64,000 nt of DNA from Xiphydria camelus (taxonomy: Eukaryota; Arthropoda; Insecta; Hymenoptera; Xiphydriidae): positions 7,323,501 to 7,387,500 of the forward strand of contig OY783199.1 in the NCBI GenBank assembly GCA_963678675.1. The letters run 5' to 3'. Numbering within the stretch: position 1 is the first letter of the stretch; each line of letters begins with the position of its first letter. The notes below the pieces were generated by a model, which saw only the letters and a program-made list of their open reading frames with translations, searched no databases and had not been told where the DNA came from. Shown here piece by piece: positions 23,743-35,400 of this stretch. A program made the position numbers and the translations under genes.

Positions 23743-24489
23743 ATATGTAGATCGCTTGAACAAATGATAATTTAACGAAATTTTTTAAATTTGTATATTT
23801 TATAATATACTTCAAAATAGAAATATATGCACATGCGCCTCAGCAAAATTTCGTGCCACCCGCGGAAGTAGATTTATTTGTTTCGAAACTCGCGTGTGTT
23901 TAGGTTTACGAGTTACCGTTTTGAGAGATTAATTACTATCGCAACTAACAAAAAGCGACATCTCGATAATATTAATTACAGCGCGCGTGGGCGGTGCTCT
24001 GCAAACTTTAAAGGAGCGGAATTCCCCTCTCGAGTTCGCAGATGTGGCGCTACTTGGTCCTAAGTTATTTTCGGGTATGACACCCCGCTGTATAGTACCC
24101 TCTTTATTTTGTTTTAGACTCGATTCACAATTTTTATGCGCGAATCTCGGAACATGTAATTAAATTAAACTTTTTAAACCCGAAATTACCTCTACGCGTT
24201 CCTATACACACGGTGTATCCCGCAAAGAAACACGTATAAATTACGCAACGCTATTTGGGGGAAAAAGCGGTGGTGTGTTACAGCGCGATAAAGCATGACA
24301 ACGAAGATTCGGGGGTATGCATCGTACGCAGTGCAAGGTTTCCACGCCCTTGTTTTTCGTTCAAAATTCCTATAATTTATAAGAACGCATTTTACAGTTA
24401 CTCGATATCCGTCGAATATTATTGTATAAATTCTCCAATAACTTTCAGCAACTATATAGTTGAAAATTTTGTGTTCGAGACGGTTTATC

Positions 24490-24730
24490 CATCTTTGCAT
24501 GTTAAAATCAACCGATTCTTCATGTTAGCTCAACATTTTTGTATTAAAATTAACACAAAGAATGTTAAATTAACATAATGAATCAGAATGTTAAACTAAC
24601 TTAATGAAACGATTCACCCATTTTTGTAAGCAAAAATCAAACGACCCTTCGTGTTAATCCAATATCTTTTGTGCTAAAATTAACAGAAGGAATGTTAATT
24701 TAACACAAAGAACCAGATTATTTTAATATA
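24490..24730. repeat. Tandem duplication of a ~130-base AT-rich unit
   Basis: Two units share gttaaaatcaaccgattctt / gcaaaaatcaaacgaccctt, then ttttgtattaaaattaacac / ttttgtgctaaaattaacag, and a gaatgttaaattaacat-like tail. Short inverted ttaacac / gtgttaa motifs lie within each. Confidence 0.55.
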
Positions 24731-25730
24731 CAAAAATGGATGGACCATTTCCAACATAAAATTTCCAATTGTATGTGTGGATTATCTCTGCGTAATAAAG
24801 TTTGCTTTCCACGCATACATTTTTGTTCAAATGTTAAGGATTGATACATTGATTTCACAAACGCGGAACTAAATTTGGTTTAATCGTGGGAACAACTACA
24901 GTGATCTGTCAGGACTTTGAAGTTAAACGGAGGTTATCCCGATGAACCCAACTCTATGCATGTTATTTTTATATTCAACGGCTTCTTTATGAGCCCGAGG
25001 CAGGATAACCAAATAAGGTATTTCCCTTTTCCCTCCTCTCTTGTCATATCCCTTTCGTCTCGCCCTTCTAAACTTCTTATAGGAACGAGAAAAGGAACAA
25101 CGCTCAAGTGAATTTGTCCTCTGCTCAAAGGTGAAATTCCCGGAAACGGAATGCAGATGGGATCGCGCGAGGCAGGGGTTAACGAAGACGTTAAATATAG
25201 GCGTTCGAGTGACCCGCGGCGGAAACGGGATAAATTCCAGCGATTTTGGGGCGGACCTCATCTCTTTTGACGGTAGCGTTTCTGAGAAGTGTCGCCAAAG
25301 TAAAAATACCGTGCGTTATAGGACGGCGGACGTGCGGGCCCTTCACCCGGTATTTTTGTCTTTGCATGCAAGTTTCGACCGCGCGACTTTTGCGAGCGGA
25401 ATGTATAACGATTTGTTCGAGCGGAGTTCCTGCGCCACCCTTTGGAAACGGATATGCAGCAATTTGTATAGGGATACGCCCTCAAGATCCTGTTAAAAAT
25501 CGAAATCTCGTCAATCGATCACTCGACCACCTTGTTTTACGTATTTTTTTCACGTTAATTCTAAAAAAAGCACGAAATTTATTGAGGAAAGTTCAAAGGA
25601 CCATCAAGATATCGACGATCTTTTCGGAGAGGGAATAATTTTCTCGTGCATAGAATTACTTGTATTTCTTTTGAGATGTCGACCAGTGAATATAATTTTT
25701 GGAATTAATACGGTGAAAATATGTGAGATG

Positions 25731-25961
25731 CACTGTAAGAAAAATTTGTATTAAATTGTAATAAAGTTTTTTCCAATATGTGATTAAGAAAATTAATATA
25801 CTGTCTCATCAAATGTATATTCAATTTAATATAAACGTAACATTTAGCGAATATTTAATACAAATGTCACAAGATAGTACATTAAGTTTATAATTAAATA
25901 CATGTATTGGATAAAGGCTTTCTATAGTTATATATTAGAAATATAAACTTTTCTTACAGTG
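25731..25961. mobile_element. Foldback element, family A copy 3
   Basis: Begins CACTGTAAGAAAAATTTGTA and ends with the complement ttttcttacagtg, followed by TA. This is the best-preserved family A copy, 231 bases. Confidence 0.75.
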
Positions 25962-26799
25962 TAGTTGAGCGATCGATTACAAAAATTTTGTGATCTTGCG
26001 AGACTCTGAGTGGTTCTCCAGTTCGAAATAACAAATTTCTCCTAACGCATATCGAAATCCAAATCGAAATAAAACAATTCGAGTAAATCAATTGATTTCA
26101 GAAGATGCATCAAGCTCTCTAACTTTTCCTTGACATTTCCATGATGAATAAAATTCCCTGATGGCCACTACAGACCGTGATTTTACTCCACTCGTTACCT
26201 CGTCATATTCTCGCCGCTCTTCCAAGATGAAATACCATGAAATATATAAAATCGATTATCGATATAGCACGGTATCTATATCAAAATTTTCCTCGCTCGA
26301 ACAGTTATCTCCGATCGAAAGTGTCACGCGAAGGAACTCGATTCTCTTTAATAAAGAAACTTCAGTCCCTCCGTCGCGCAACTTCCTTTCCTCGCTGCTC
26401 CTCCTTTTTCGTGCCGAGGCGAAGTTTAAAATGAGACGTTTAATTACGAATTTCTCAGTTCTTACGCGATTCAATTTGCCTTCGGCTATCAATTGCAATC
26501 TCACGTCTTCGCACAATGCAGTCCGTTTCTGAAACTGTTGCGGAATGGGATTTACTTATACGAGTATTTCCAGTTTTCTGTTTGAGTAGGTACCTGCGAT
26601 GACTCGAATCGAGTTTCGCGAGTAAACTAAGAATATATCAAGCCCAATTCGAGCCAGTATTTATACGGATTAAAATTATTCCATATTCGCAGCTATTTCG
26701 ATCGTTATCCCCATTGTGTTCCCCCTCCCCGAGCTTAAAGCTCAGAATTTCACGAAAAACGGCGACTCGACGTAATGTATCATCGTTTGTCCCATTCAG

Positions 26800-27096
26800 T
26801 TAAGCCAAGGGAGGTGAAGATCCTTCTGAACGAAGAGCAAATCTACGCCGGACGTTCCTTGATTGCGAGGTGCGAGACTTGGGGTAGTTCTCCGGCCGCG
26901 AGGATCGTCTGGCGGCTCGACGGGGTCGTCATCCGGGAGCCGAGCGTATCTAGTACGCAGAGGAGCAATTCAACCCTCGGGAAGCTATCGCTCGTCGTCG
27001 GACGAGAAGACGACGGCAAGGAGCTGACTTGCAGGGCGGAAAATCCGCGATTCCCGGGTGGCGTTCTAGAGCAAACGAGGATCCTGCACGTTGCCT
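26800..27096 (+). CDS. Side-like exon: complete Ig domain 3
   Basis: A single phase 1-1 exon encodes a whole Ig domain of about 99 residues. It opens LKPREVKILLNEEQIYAG, has the first cysteine in LIARCETWGSSPAA, the core tryptophan in RIVWRLDG, a sequon in SNSTLG, and the second cysteine in ELTCRAENPRFPGG. It ends LEQTRILHVA before the donor gtgagt at 27097. The acceptor is cccattcag. The exon is GC-rich compared with flanking intron, as expected for coding DNA in this window. Confidence 0.92.
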
Positions 27097-27265
27097 GTGA
27101 GTCACGCTCCGATTCTTTTTCTCTTTCTTTCGAAAAATCCGGCTTATAGCTTTTGAGGTAAACCGCGGTTGAGCTTCTCATTTTGAATCTTCAACATCTC
27201 GAGTTTCGAATGCGGTATTCCACATATAACGTGGTATAAGAATAATAGACTTTTAGAGTAATACA

Positions 27266-28131
27266 CACTGAAAAAAAATGTGGTTCATTCAACCGTCGAT
27301 GAAGTTGAATACGGCTAACTTTACGGTGTCATTGTTTCGAATAGTTATTCAGTTGTTTCGACTCCAAATTGGTTGTGTTTCAGCTTCATGTATTTTTCCT
27401 TACAGTCTTATGGTATTGTAACCACAGGGTGGCCACTCAATTCCGCTCAAAAAATTCCCTGACTTTTCCCGGTTTCCCTGACTGAAAAATCACTAATTTT
27501 CCCTGACTTTTTAATTTGTGAGTTGTGAAGAAACGATTGAAACACAGCAATAATATAGTTCATATACAGAAAAAAAGGTATGCGTGTTTGTCCCAATCGG
27601 AATATTTCATATCTTGTAACGATAATCGGGTGAGGGGTAAAATTGACATGCTAAAATTATTATACACGTATACCGAATAATTCTGAAATATGTTGATATT
27701 TATCAGTTATCACTTAATACGCAAGCGTTCATTTGAATTATATGAGAGTGAGAACAATAAGAATGCACAGTTGGCTGTACTTACACATAGATTGTAATTT
27801 AAAAATACATGGATACGTTTTCTTTATATTTCAATAGCTTATTACTGTTCAGGATTAGATTAATGTGATATAATAATTTTAATCAAAATTACTACAAATT
27901 TAACATGAAATAATTAAAGTGGAGAATATCTAAAACCCTCTGAATTTATAAATATTCTCTATAACCAGCAAAAAATTCCCTGACATTTTCCTGACTTTTC
28001 CTTGACTAATCAAATTCTCTAACATTTCCCGGTTTTCCAGTTGAGTAGCCATCATGAACATTTACGTACACCGTGAGGTTCGCCATATTGAACCTCACTG
28101 ATGGTTGAATGAAGCCAATTTTTTTTCAGTG
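27266..28131. mobile_element. Foldback element, family C, split by a hAT-like insertion
   Basis: Left end CACTGAAAAAAAATGTGGTT and right end gccaattttttttcagtg are inverted repeats flanked by CA on both sides (27264-27265, 28132-28133). Arms share ttcattcaaccgtcg against atggttgaatgaag. Without the 632-base insertion at 27425-28056 the element is 234 bases, the usual size for this group. Confidence 0.75.
27425..28056. mobile_element. hAT-like non-autonomous element, uninterrupted copy
   Basis: Begins CAGGGTGGCCACTCAATTCC and ends gttgagtagccatcatg. Same family as 7-1668 but in the opposite orientation and without that copy's three insertions. Landmarks shared in inverse are cgataatcgggtgaggggta and cacttaatacgcaagcg. 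No coding capacity. Confidence 0.75.
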
Positions 28132-28416
28132 CACTGAGAGAAATAATTACTAGTATCAAAAAAATGTTTTTTGAACTAAAAACATATGATCCTAACAATT
28201 TTTAAGAATACAGATTCTTGATCGAAGAATATTCTTGATTAAAAAATATTACCGTCGTGGGAACGAGAAATTCTTTCTGTGCAAAAAAGAACAATTATTC
28301 GAGACTGTCAAGTATTTTCTAGCGCGTAGAAAACCATGAAATTATTTCATGAAATTATATCATGTTTTTGATTGAAGAAAACATTTTTCTGGCACCAGCA
28401 ATTATTTCTTTCGGTG
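28132..28416. mobile_element. Foldback element, family B copy 1
   Basis: Starts CACTGAGAGAAATAATTACT and ends aattatttctttcggtg followed by TA. It abuts the family C element so closely that the two termini share the sequence cagtgcactgag. A related copy is at 61320-61600. Confidence 0.7.
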
Positions 28417-29375
28417 TATTATTTCGTATCTTACTTGATTCTCTCGACGGAACTCTTTCCGAGTAACTGTGCATATCCGACGATAAACCGACGCGATTGC
28501 GAAAATAAATTTTCGCTAACGAGTTGCTCGCAATTTCGTTAATATTTGCAACCGCATGAAAAGTGCGCCGTATCTTATCTCTGTTGAAGAAAATAATCTT
28601 AAAATAAATTCCTCTAATATACCGCGTCTCCATTGAAAAACTCATCAGAACCTACTTTTAATCGGTAGTAGACCTGAATTTCTATAAAGGCTCGGCTTTA
28701 TAGAAATCCTTTCACGGCTCTGGATTACTTAAATCAATCCACGGAGGATATCGCAATTTTAATAGCGGGGTAACGGTCCGTGTCAAAGTAAACAAGTCCG
28801 CATTAGACGCGGATTTCGTATACGTATAAAGGGAATCGTGGATGGAGTTGGGACCCATAAAAACTAGTAATCCGCGAGTTCGGTCGCTCGTATACCTGCA
28901 ATCGCGGCGCGCTTATATAGCTGCAATTCGGACGAAGAACCGAGAAGTCTCGTTACAGATCTTCGAACCGAATTTTCCGAGTGGAGAATCGCGGGCGGCA
29001 AGACCGCGCCGTCGCATTTGGATGAGGAACTTCGCGGGGATTGGATGCGATGTCGTATTGCGGAAGAAAGGAGGAATTGAAACTTTCCGAGAGATTGTGC
29101 ATCCTACGTACCTATACGTATATCGCGCGCCCGTCCACCGTTCTGCTTAAAGTACTCGTTATCATAACGAAACGGCGCAAATGTCGCGGAAAATTTTACG
29201 GAACAAATCGAAGGAAGGATCGGAGCCACGAAGAGGGCGAGTGATTTTCGTGAACGGCAACGGAGATCATCGCTGTGTGCATTCGTCTTTAGAAAACCAG
29301 TTCCATTTCACGCTGCACTTTTTCTGCGAGCTTTCTCCTCCATTCGTCTCATTATTTTTATGGAATGCGATAAAT

Positions 29376-30033
29376 GAATCACATATTTCAGAAACCCCGT
29401 AAGTACACAGAACCTTACTTTTCAGGAAAGACAAAAAACTAATAAATAGCCAAGTTTTTATTTTTATTGCAATTCTAAACATGTGTTAATTTTGGAAAAA
29501 TATTCTTTCCTCGATTTGTATTAATTGTTAGGAAAATAAAAAGTTATTGCTAATGTTATAAACAGATATTTATACTGTAATTACGGGGTTTCTGAATTAC
29601 ATGGTAAATTGCATTACATTTCCTGGTAAATATTAAGTAAAATCAGCTGTTTTAACATTTTTATTCGTGTAATATGCAAGTACAATGTAAACAATTGTTA
29701 TGTGCACTACTAGTCAAGAATATCTTCTGGGTCATCTTTATTCACCACTGGCCATTCAAAGATTTTATTGTAAAAGCACTGGACATGGTTACTGTCTGGC
29801 AAATACGGTTTTAACTTCTCAATATCTCTCATTTTTTTAACATTAAGAGGTATACGTTTACGGAATTTCTGCACTACACGTCATCATAACATACCTCAAA
29901 AATACGATAAGTGCCTAGAAATAGCGGGTTTTTCTGCATAAAATGGATGGAGCACTATTTCAAATAGAAGTTCCAGTTAAAATCTCAATTTTCCTAAAAA
30001 TGTCATTTACGGGGTTTCTGAAATATGTGATTC
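29376..30033 (-). mobile_element. Unclassified DNA element with 25-base terminal repeats
   Basis: Left end gaatcacatatttcagaaac and right end gtttctgaaatatgtgattc are near-perfect inverted repeats extending through a shared ccccgtaa core. Both flanks show aaat, a possible 4-base target duplication. A third partial terminus (ttacggggtttctgaattac) occurs at 29581. The minus strand encodes the relic at 29710-29880. Confidence 0.65.
29710..29880 (-). pseudogene. C-terminal relic of an unidentified transposon protein
   Basis: On the minus strand about 55 codons read VVQKFRKRIPLNVKKMRDIE, then KLKPYLPDSNHVQCFYNKIF, then EWPVVNKDDPEDILD and a stop at 29710-29712. The composition and strict openness suggest coding descent, and the pattern of a basic helix followed by a proline-aromatic segment is like C-termini of several insect transposase-like proteins. 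I cannot name the family. An in-frame stop lies just upstream, so only the tail survives. Confidence 0.45.
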
Positions 30034-30066
30034 AAATGTAATAACGATAGAAATCTTTGCACTATG

Positions 30067-30468
30067 ACGGGTGATTCTTTAATATTGCGACAAACTTCAA
30101 GGATGGGTTCCTTGGATGAAAATAAGAAAAAAAAGTTGCTATGAACATGGGTCCGGAAACGCTGAATTTCGGAATTGCATTTTTAAATGCCTTATCAAAA
30201 AAAAAAATGTTTAATGCAATGACGCATCCCTTCTTCTGAAATGATATTTAATACTCCTAAGCAGACTCTATTACAAAAAATAAATAAAATGGAAGCTCTG
30301 CAAAAATATACTTCCTATTATTAGTATAGAAAATTTGTGTAAAAATGAACACCCTGTTTCTCCAAAACTCAGCGTTTTCAGACCCATGTTTATAGGAACT
30401 TTTTTTCTTATTTTCACATCCAAGGAACAAGTCCTTGAAGTTTGTCGCAATATTAAAGAATCACCCGG
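30067..30468. mobile_element. Inverted-repeat element with ~120-base arms
   Basis: Left arm starts cgggtgattctttaatattg and the right arm ends with its complement caatattaaagaatcacccg. Pairing continues through ttccttggatg and aacatgggtc. The central segment is about 150 bases. Flank on the right is TA. Confidence 0.75.
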
Positions 30469-32237
30469 TATATGGGGTGAGGCATTTATTAGGTATACAA
30501 CTTTGCTCCTGCCGTTGTACACCAAATAAATTTAAACGCATGAATATCTGTAAAGCAATTAACGCATTTTAGAAAAAAAAATGTTTCTTAAAAAGTTATT
30601 TGCTTTAGAGGGAGAGAAAAAGAACAGTAATTGTATTTTTCATTTAGTAGACCTTCTCAAAGCAATTTCAAGGTCTACGATTGTCTTTAAATGGAAAAAA
30701 ATTAAGAAATAAAAAACCTTTCGGGTAAAAGCTGTCTGTTCTTACGTATAGATTAAGAATTTGCTGAAAAAGAAATATAGACTTCCATATCTAAAGAAAA
30801 AACGTTGACCTTAAAATGGCCTTGAAAACGTCTACTAAGTGAAAAATAAAACATACAATTCTTTTCCCCCCTTTAAAGCAAATAACTTGTATAAATCCAC
30901 ACATCTCCACACAGTTTCGTGCGCGCACACATCCGCACGCACATTCATCTCTGTAAAACAGTTTCGGCTTCTCGTGTCAATCCAAGGATGAAAGACCTCA
31001 TCCCACTCTACCTCCTCTCCTTCCGGTTTCTCTTCGCGAATCAACAAAGTTTCGCGGTTAAAAATTCAAGATCCAATTGCATAATACTCGCGCGAAACAA
31101 TACCGAGGGTAGAATCGTGACCAGATTGCGGAATCCCGCCGATCGGCGTAACTTTGGCGCTTAAATTAGGGCGGGCGATTTGCGAGAACGACATTACATA
31201 CACGGGGCGCCCGCTCGCGTCGCGGAACGGGATCGGCGCAATCTCCGAAGTCGTTCCTTGCGGGAGAACCGGCTCTACCCCTTCGGCGTGCTCTCTTTCT
31301 CTTCGAAGAATCGACACCGAACTTTGTTTACCGTCGCAGCTCTGCAACTCAGTCACGGGAGAACCGGAGTGATACGGAGCGAAATAGGGAGAAAGAGGGA
31401 TGGTGGAGGGGGTGCACGAAATACCAGGTTTGAAGCAAAGTTTGAGTAACAGCATCCAGCGAGAGCTGGCGGCACATAGTGCAATGTCGTGTCAGGTTGC
31501 CGCATTCATAAATTGGTTACAACTTGGAAGGTGCTGGCGCGAGAACTACTTATCCTCGCGAAGGTGCAATGTTCTAGTAGCCGGATTTTCGCAGCGGGTG
31601 CGTCGCGAAACCGAAAGAGGAGCTTGGTTTCGATCGAGAGGACGTACGGATCTGTTGGATCCATGGGGTAAGATGCAATGTGGTACCGCGAATCTGGTAT
31701 CTACAGTTTTAATATGTATGCGGGGCACGATGGGGATATTGAAGAAAGCAATACTATTTAGTGATAATTAGCCGTAAGTGGAAAAAAATGGAATGTAAAC
31801 AGTACATCAATCGCTGCAAACCGTAATACAGTCTGTGTTTACTACATGACAGGCGCAGGGCATTGTTAGATTTATAGCAGAAAAAATGTAAAATTGACCA
31901 GGAAAATGTTAAATTAAAAACAGAGTCGGATGCAATTTTTATATCGAGTAATTAATTGTACACAGAGTTTAATTACATTTACAAGAATATGTTTACAACT
32001 TTGACTTCGTAAATTCAACATCAGCATATTTTTCCTTGTACTAAACAAATGAAATTTATATGATAGACTTTAGCATGTTTATTTTTCAATATAAACGGGA
32101 AAGAAACGTAATACTTATATTTTACATACGTTATTTACATTTATTTAGAAATACAGTTTATCTCGTCTCACTTATTATGGAAGAAAGTTGGGGTACCGTT
32201 CCTAATTATTTGCACGCTGTACGTAGGTACTATAATA

Positions 32238-33127
32238 TTAGGTCCTTGAATAAGTTCTCGCTGTTTTTTTTTGTGAAAATTAATGCGTTATTTAGTGTAT
32301 GTGGTACAAAATACGTCACTCAAAGTATTGCCCATCACTGACCACTACTTTTGCCCATCTTTCTGGCAGCATTTGAATTCCCCGTCGGAAAAACGATACG
32401 TCCTTTGACGCTATCCAAGAATCGATCCATTTTTTGACATCTTCATAAGAATGAAAGTGCTGCTCAGCCAGGCCATGTGCCATCGAACGGAATAGGTGAT
32501 AATCGGAAGGGGCTATGTCCGGTGAATACAGCGGGGGTGGGGTAGAATTTCCCATTTAACCGTTTCCAGCTAAGTTTTCACTGGTTTTGCCAGATGCGGC
32601 CGTGCGTTGTCGTGTAACAATATCACCTTGTCGTGTCTCTGTTCGTATAACGGCCGTTTTTTCCTTCAGGGCTTGGCTCAGTTTGAGCCACGTTTCGATG
32701 AGCCACTAACGATCAGTTTGAGCAGTTCATAATTTTCATTTTTCATTTTCGGTGCACCAGTGCGCTCTTTATCTCCAAGGTCAAAATCATTATTTTTGAA
32801 GCGTCGAACCCAGTGTCTACATGCCGTTTTCGACAAAGCATGTTCACCGTAAGTTACAACAAGAATTCTGTGTGTTTCAGCTGCAGATTTCTTCTGAATA
32901 AAGTAGTGCAATGAGATTCCCCGCAAATACTCTTTATTTGGCACAAATGTCGACATGTTTGGAACCAAGTAAAAAAATTCTGTTTACACTGTGGCGAATT
33001 AACACACACTGAAGTTCAAGCTTACCGATAGTACTTCCTTGTAGATGCGTTACCATCTGAAATTACATGCACGTAGTTCTGGTAATGCCATCAGTTAGAA
33101 AACAGCGAGAACTTATTCAAGGACCAA
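32238..33127 (-). mobile_element. Internally deleted mariner element
   Basis: Inverted terminal repeats of about 30 bases, TTAGGTCCTTGAATAAGTTC at the left and the complement of TTGGTCCTTGAATAAGTTCT at the right, differ by one base insertion. TA flanks both ends (32236-32237, 33128-33129). At 890 bases it is about 400 shorter than a full mariner. The coding remnant is on the minus strand. Non-autonomous, though intact ends mean it could once have been moved in trans. Confidence 0.88.
32316..32968 (-). pseudogene. mariner transposase, central region deleted
   Basis: The ATG at 32966-32968 opens an intact N-terminal helix-turn-helix region of about 97 residues (FVPNKEYLRGISLHYFIQKK, later KTACRHWVRRFKNNDFDLGD). 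Near 32680-32695 the reading jumps to the C-terminal third: HDNARPH (second catalytic Asp), an in-frame stop, a frameshift in a C run near 32540, then SPDIAPSDYHLFRSMAHGLA (third Asp) and ERWAKVVVSDGQYFE to the stop at 32316-32318. The first catalytic Asp (TGDE motif) and about 120 residues are missing. The product cannot catalyse transposition. Confidence 0.88.
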
Positions 33128-33502
33128 TATGTCCTCGCCGGCCGGTTTCTTGTCGGCGTAAGAGTAGTCAAACTACTACGTATGACATTCACCCTTCGAT
33201 AGACTAGAGCTAGAGATATCCGAAGTATAGATTTGTTTGATAGCCTCTTTATTGTTTTGTTTTTTAAAGGAGCCTCAATTTCCCCCCTAAATTGTAGTTT
33301 CTCTTTACAATTTGTCTCGACATGAAGTCGTTTCTTCTTCCATTGTTCGAACTCCCATTTATGAAGTAACCTCATCTTGCCCAAGAGTGACATTTTCAGT
33401 TATTATAATATTCTGACTAGTGTTAGACTATAGCATTCGAATGGCATTAAACTATACATGATTTTAAAGCTATATGACATTACGCTATAAGAATAAAATA
33501 TC

Positions 33503-33985
33503 ACGTCACTAATGCCAAAAAGTTGTATGCGCCAAAAAGTACCTTCGTTAAGCTAAAGAAGCGTATACAACATTTTTTTTATTCAATCAAACTTGCCTAC
33601 ATAAGAATAAATTAAGTAAGAAAAGATTGGAAATTTAAAAGCAAAAGGGAGTAAAGATTTCAGCCGATACACCCTTTTAGCATGAGGTTTTTGAAAAATC
33701 ACAAAAACTAATACCCTAAGAGGTATCGATCTTAGGTTTAGATTTCTATGTATATAAATACGCCCTTATGGCATTAGTTTTCGTGACCTTTAAAAAACTT
33801 ATTAACCAAAAGGTGTAAAGACAATATATTTATCTATATGCCTTTTTGCTTTTAGTTTTTCAAATTTTTATTTTCCCATTTTTGGATCCTTTTAACGTAT
33901 TTCTCTCAGTGGCGAGAACAAATATTTGTATAAGCCATTTTGGCTTTTCTTATGCTAAAAGAGCGTATACGCCATTTTGGCACTT
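33503..33985. repeat. Dispersed repeat, family G copy 1
   Basis: About 480 bases match 37283-37755 in direct orientation, through actaatgccaaaa, ttggaaatttaaaagcaaaa, cgtatcgatcttagg-like and atacgcccttatgg landmarks. gccaaaa motifs near the left and tttggc near the right suggest inverted ends. Confidence 0.7.
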
Positions 33986-34147
33986 TTGACGCGATACAAA
34001 AATATGCTTTTCGTGTAATAGCTTCTCCTGTGAATCGATGTATAATATCATCAAATATTAGATCAACGCAATACCTACTATTATGGCTTTTCATATGTAA
34101 GCCTTTATAAATCTAGAAGAAAGAATAGCCGATCGCTGTTATTTCTA

Positions 34148-34377
34148 GGATGCCCGGGAAAAAGAGTATAAGTCAAAGTCGCCTACCAAAACACTTCTAC
34201 AATTTCCTTCTACTTTCCTAGAGATATTTGTGTGCTACATGCATTTAACGGTTCTTATGAGAAGTGCTATTTTCATTTTATACATTTTTTCAACAGTTTG
34301 TGTTTCAATATAAACAAATAAAGGTGTTTTCTGAGCAATACCATTTTTTGACTTGTACTCTTTTTCCCGAGCATCCT
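34148..34377. mobile_element. Inverted-repeat element, 230 bases
   Basis: Left ggatgcccgggaaaaagagt and right actctttttcccgagcatcc pair over about 30 bases, with TA flanking both ends (34146-34147, 34378 region). Confidence 0.7.
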
Positions 34378-34599
34378 AGATTTCATATGAGGGTTTTTAT
34401 AACTCGATAATAAAGTTTTAGTTAGGTTATACCATTGACAGCACACACAACACCCATAAAGAGATACAACTAATATTATATATCCCTCCATGTCCTGCGT
34501 GTACCTTCCCTTGTGGTGAGAAATGCATTTCGATCTATATCGTTCTGCACCTCGGTCTTCAATCCCTTCTCAAATCTCGGACTCATTGCTAGTGCACAA

Positions 34600-35400
34600 T
34601 CGAAGCGCATTCAACGGTATCCGTGTATCAATCTTCCCCGAGTCGTATAAAGAGGGACGCTCGAAGACGCCGCGAATATAGATCGAACGTCCCTTCCGGC
34701 TTCAACTTTAGCCGCAGCCTCTGCGGAAGTCCTTCTCGGTCCCCCGCGGGGTGGAGGTAGAGAGTGGATATCTAAGTAACAAACCACCTACTAGGCGGTT
34801 GTACTTACAAGGGGGATTCCCCGGACTCTAAGCCACCGAGGATAACTTCCATTCGCCCCGCGGAGTGCAGAGAGGACACGTCACGCGCGGAGTTGCCAAT
34901 AGCGCCCTCTCCGTCCAACCTACTCCCGTCTCCCACCCGGAGGAGACACCCCGCGACCAACGCTCGCCGAACTGCGCGAAGTTTACCCCAGATCTTGTCC
35001 CTCGGGGGCGCTGGAGCAGGAAACGGTAGGTCGGGAGAAATTCGGTCGCGCTGATCGGACCGAAAGCCGGCCGTTTGCATTCCGATCGCCGATCCCGACC
35101 TAGTCGGGTTCTTAGTCCTTATCGACGGTCCCGATCTCGCGCGCTCTCCCCCGCACCCGGGCGAACCGTATACTCGCGCGCCCCCGTTGTCTCCCGCCGC
35201 CTTCTTTCCCCCACACCCTCCACCCGTCGCGTCGCCGACATCGCGTTTGCAACGTCTGTCGCTCGTTCGCCGGCCCTATTACGATACCACGGAAGCGCGC
35301 GCGCGCGCGCGATGCTCGTAGACACTTATCGTAAAGGGGCGACGCCGATATCGTTACGGTTTTCGCGTAACTGCGAGATTGTTGATCTTTAGACGGTCCC
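34600..35400. other. CpG-rich intronic patch
   Basis: Much richer in C+G and CG dinucleotides than its surroundings, with a gcgcgcgcgcgcgcgcga run at about 35297-35314. Overlapping frames of 90-117 codons occur on both strands but none has a recognisable domain. It could be an intronic promoter or enhancer; this is inference from composition alone. Confidence 0.35.

Larger units (their letters stand above)
22482..26799 (+). other. Intron (phase 1), 4.3 kb
   Basis: gtaagt to attcag. Contains a 60-base-period minisatellite (22965-23385), a family E foldback copy (about 23535-23742), a duplicated 130-base unit (24490-24730) and a family A foldback copy (25731-25961). A CACTGAGAAAAATT end at 22736 lacks a clear partner. 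No other gene seen. Confidence 0.7.

Noticed and set aside
32316..32555. Separate small gene of 79 codons
   Set aside because: It is the C-terminal part of the mariner transposase in a shifted frame.
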